Source of the DNA: Flavobacteriaceae bacterium
GTDB lineage: Bacteria; Bacteroidota; Bacteroidia; Flavobacteriales; Flavobacteriaceae
DNA length: 17,723 nt
Assembly (NCBI GenBank): GCA_029253805.1
Contig: JAQWYU010000047.1
Coordinates: 1 to 17,723 of the forward strand
Direction: 5' to 3'
The notes beneath the pieces were generated by a model. That model was given only the letters and a program-made list of their open reading frames with translations, was not told where the DNA came from and made no database searches. The translations under genes and the position numbers were made by a program. Positions within the stretch are counted from its first letter, which is position 1. The number at the start of each line of letters is the position of its first letter. Below are positions 16,092 through 17,723 of the stretch, piece by piece.

Positions 16092-17159
16092 TTGAAATCA
16101 TATTTATACTTATTTTTATTATTATTCTTATCAACTTCTTGCGACAAAGAATCCGTTAATTCTTACGTTCATACTACAACGCCCAGTCCATTACAAATAC
16201 CGCAACTATTTGAATCATTAATTTTGAATCCAATTATACCTGTTGATAACCCACAGACAAAAGAAGGAATTTTACTGGGACGAAAACTGTTTTATGATCC
16301 AATTTTATCTGCAGATAACACACTAGCTTGCGCCAGCTGCCATAACCCTAGCAATGCATTCTCCGATAGTAACAGATTTAGCCAGGGTATTGATGGACTT
16401 AATGGACTTAGAAACTCAATGCCGTTATTTAATTTAGCATGGAATTATGAAGATCGATTTTTCTGGGATGGTAGTGAATATGGGCTCGAAAGTCAGGTTT
16501 TTGAACCTATAGTAAATCCAATTGAAATGCATTCAACATGGCCAGAAGTAGCGCATAAACTTGCTCAAGATTTTGATTATCCATCACTTTTTGAAGCTGC
16601 TTTTGGAAGTAGGTTAATTGATTCTGTTTTAGTTTCAAAAGCAATTTCTCAGTTTGAAAGAACTCTTATCTCTTCAAGCTCAAGATTTGACTCTTATTTA
16701 ATGGGAACTGGAAACTTAACTACACAGGAAATTGAGGGATTTAATATTTTTATGGATGAATCAAAAGGCGATTGCTTTCATTGTCACGGAAGTGATAATA
16801 ATCCTCTATGGACTGATAATAAGTTTCATAACAACGGCCTAGATTCTAACATCACAGATCTTGGTCTTGGCGGTATTAGCGGAGATCCATCTGATGATGG
16901 TAAATTTAAATCGCCATCTTTACGAAATTTAATATTTACGGCGCCGTATATGCATGATGGAAGATTCTCAACAATAGATGAAGTTATTAACCATTACAGC
17001 GAAGGCCTTGTAAACTCACCCACCATAGATCCCTTAATGAAAAAAGTGAGCCAAGGGGGTGTACAGTTAACCCTTCTAGAAAAAGCTAGTCTTAAAGCTT
17101 TTCTACTAACTTTAACAGACGAGGAGTTTATAAACAATCCAAACTTCTCAAATTTATAG
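16092..17159 (+). CDS. Di-heme cytochrome c peroxidase / MauG-MbnH-like enzyme
   Basis: The 355-residue product has a lipoprotein-type signal (MKSYLYLFLLLFLSTSC, Cys17) and two c-heme sites: CASCH at 80-84 and CFHCH at 228-232. Between and after them are the bCCP/MauG landmarks: FFWDG with Trp125 as inter-heme bridge, NPIEM with Glu145, and APYMHDGRF at 284-292. At the sixth-ligand position of the high-potential heme, bacterial peroxidases have Met. Here the aligned residue is Tyr302 (EVINHYSEG), as in MauG-type enzymes that oxidise protein side chains. That alignment is from memory. The start must be TTG at 16092, because no ATG lies between it and the upstream gene's stop in this frame. With the MbnP-like gene directly before it, oxidation of a Trp on that partner is the most attractive role; peroxide detoxification is the alternative. 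Confidence 0.87.
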   Translation: MKSYLYLFLLLFLSTSCDKESVNSYVHTTTPSPLQIPQLFESLILNPIIPVDNPQTKEGILLGRKLFYDPILSADNTLACASCHNPSNAFSDSNRFSQGIDGLNGLRNSMPLFNLAWNYEDRFFWDGSEYGLESQVFEPIVNPIEMHSTWPEVAHKLAQDFDYPSLFEAAFGSRLIDSVLVSKAISQFERTLISSSSRFDSYLMGTGNLTTQEIEGFNIFMDESKGDCFHCHGSDNNPLWTDNKFHNNGLDSNITDLGLGGISGDPSDDGKFKSPSLRNLIFTAPYMHDGRFSTIDEVINHYSEGLVNSPTIDPLMKKVSQGGVQLTLLEKASLKAFLLTLTDEEFINNPNFSNL

Positions 17160-17225
17160 GTTACATCCATTCTTAAGATATGTTATATTAATGTTAGGAT
17201 TTATGGATATCCCCTCCTTATGTTG

Positions 17226-17233
17226 TATATTTG
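17226..17233 (+). promoter_or_regulatory. Candidate -7 box for sufA
   Basis: TATATTTG is an exact TAnnTTTG match, about 30 bases ahead of the ATG at 17264. A start near 17239 would leave a leader of about 25 bases and separate the suf genes from the cassette upstream. It also rules out the in-frame TTG at 17231, which lies inside the box. No -33 TTG is seen at the right distance. Confidence 0.55.
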
Positions 17234-17263
17234 TGCACTATTTATATAGAAGCTAAAAACATT

Positions 17264-17593
17264 ATGATAAAAGTTTCAGAAACAGCAAAAACTAAAGTCT
17301 TGGAATTAATGCAAGAAGACGGCTTTAATCCAGCAAAAGACTATGTCAGGGTTGGTGTTAAAAGCGGGGGCTGTTCTGGCCTTTCTTACGATCTTAAATT
17401 TGATAAATCTCAAATTGACAGCGATAAACTGTTTGAAGATAACGGGGTAAAAATAATTGTCGATGCTAAAAGTTTTCTTTACTTAATTGGAACTACCCTA
17501 GAATATTCAGGAGGTCTTAATGGAGCGGGGTTTGTGTTCAAGAACCCCAACGCAAACCGCACATGTGGATGCGGAGAATCTTTTTCCTTATAA
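17264..17593 (+). CDS. sufA: A-type Fe-S carrier, HesB/IscA/SufA family
   Basis: The protein receives Fe-S clusters or iron from the SUF machinery and passes clusters to target proteins. The 109-residue product has the three conserved cysteines: Cys37 in SGGCSGLSY and Cys101/Cys103 in TCGCGESF at the C-terminus. MIKVSETAKTKVLELM is the usual start of the family. The ATG at 17264 is preferred over an upstream TTG that overlaps the promoter box. sufB starts 17 bases after the stop, so this is the first gene of a suf operon; that context favours the SufA name over IscA or ErpA. It begins 104 bases after the di-heme enzyme gene. Confidence 0.92.
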   Translation: MIKVSETAKTKVLELMQEDGFNPAKDYVRVGVKSGGCSGLSYDLKFDKSQIDSDKLFEDNGVKIIVDAKSFLYLIGTTLEYSGGLNGAGFVFKNPNANRTCGCGESFSL

Positions 17594-17610
17594 CAAAATT
17601 TCTAATCGCT

Positions 17611-17723
17611 ATGAACAAATATACAGAAGACGATTTAAGAGAAGAACTTAAAACAAAGGAGTATGAATACGGTTTTTATACTGAACTAGATTCCGAAACG
17701 TTTCCTATTGGGCTAGACGAATC
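17611..17723 (+). CDS. sufB: Fe-S cluster assembly protein SufB (first 37 codons)
   Basis: The frame starts at ATG 17611 and runs off the window. The N-terminus MNKYTEDDLREELKTKEYEY followed by GFYTELDSETFPIGLDE is a clear match to flavobacterial SufB as I remember it. SufB is the scaffold subunit of the SufBCD complex, on which the cluster is assembled. No catalytic residue is within the visible part. Its place right after sufA supports the call. The rest of the operon (commonly sufC, sufD, sufS) would lie beyond the window. Confidence 0.9.
   Translation, partial: MNKYTEDDLREELKTKEYEYGFYTELDSETFPIGLDE

Noticed and set aside
17207..17214. GGATATCC palindrome upstream of sufA as an iron or Fe-S regulator site
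   Set aside because: Eight bases only, with no match to a known operator I can name and no second copy.

Overview
The window looks like AT-rich chromosomal DNA from a member of the Flavobacteriaceae (Bacteroidetes), probably a gliding or marine-type lineage. The evidence is the gldE-gldD gliding pair beside mutY and ssb, a short-form LeuA, an RNase E/G next to HU and a tiny Arg/Lys-rich protein, SufA/SufB of Bacteroidetes type, many lipoproteins with 'SC' lipoboxes, TAnnTTTG promoter boxes, and few Shine-Dalgarno sequences. All assignments come from reading the sequence; no database search was made.

Layout. Positions 1-1241 (minus) hold the 5' part of a helical-repeat protein of unknown function. 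Positions 1390-5657 (plus) are a compact leucine operon, leuA-leuC-leuD-leuB, ended by a strong bidirectional terminator that also serves the convergent RNase E/G gene (5709-7256, minus). Upstream of that gene on the same strand are a 29-residue basic protein resembling the bS22/mS38 (COX24) ribosomal family, and an HU-family protein. Divergent from HU, on plus, come mutY, ssb, gldE and gldD: base-excision repair, single-strand DNA binding, then two gliding-motility proteins. The ssb reading frame carries an in-frame TAA at codon 71, where a Leu codon is expected, although everything after it, including the acidic C-terminal tip, is intact. thiL (thiamine-phosphate kinase) follows on minus.

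Positions 12719-17159 (plus) form a tight four-gene cassette of predicted exported proteins: an LVIVD/choice-of-anchor-B propeller lipoprotein, a seven-repeat beta-propeller, an MbnP-like lipoprotein and a di-heme MauG/MbnH-like cytochrome. This is the most interesting part of the window. It looks like a relative of the MbnP/MbnH 'metallo-mystery pair', in which a di-heme enzyme oxidatively modifies a tryptophan of its copper-binding partner, here combined with two envelope propellers. The MbnP-like protein has no cysteine beyond its lipobox, so it is a variant without the four-Cys motif. The window closes with the start of a suf Fe-S assembly operon: sufA, then the first 37 codons of sufB, behind a good TATATTTG promoter box.

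No rRNA, tRNA, CRISPR array, insertion sequence or phage gene was seen, and no gene-free stretch exceeds 300 bases. The longest, 7257-7498, holds only a terminator-like hairpin and a 12-bp AT-rich palindrome.
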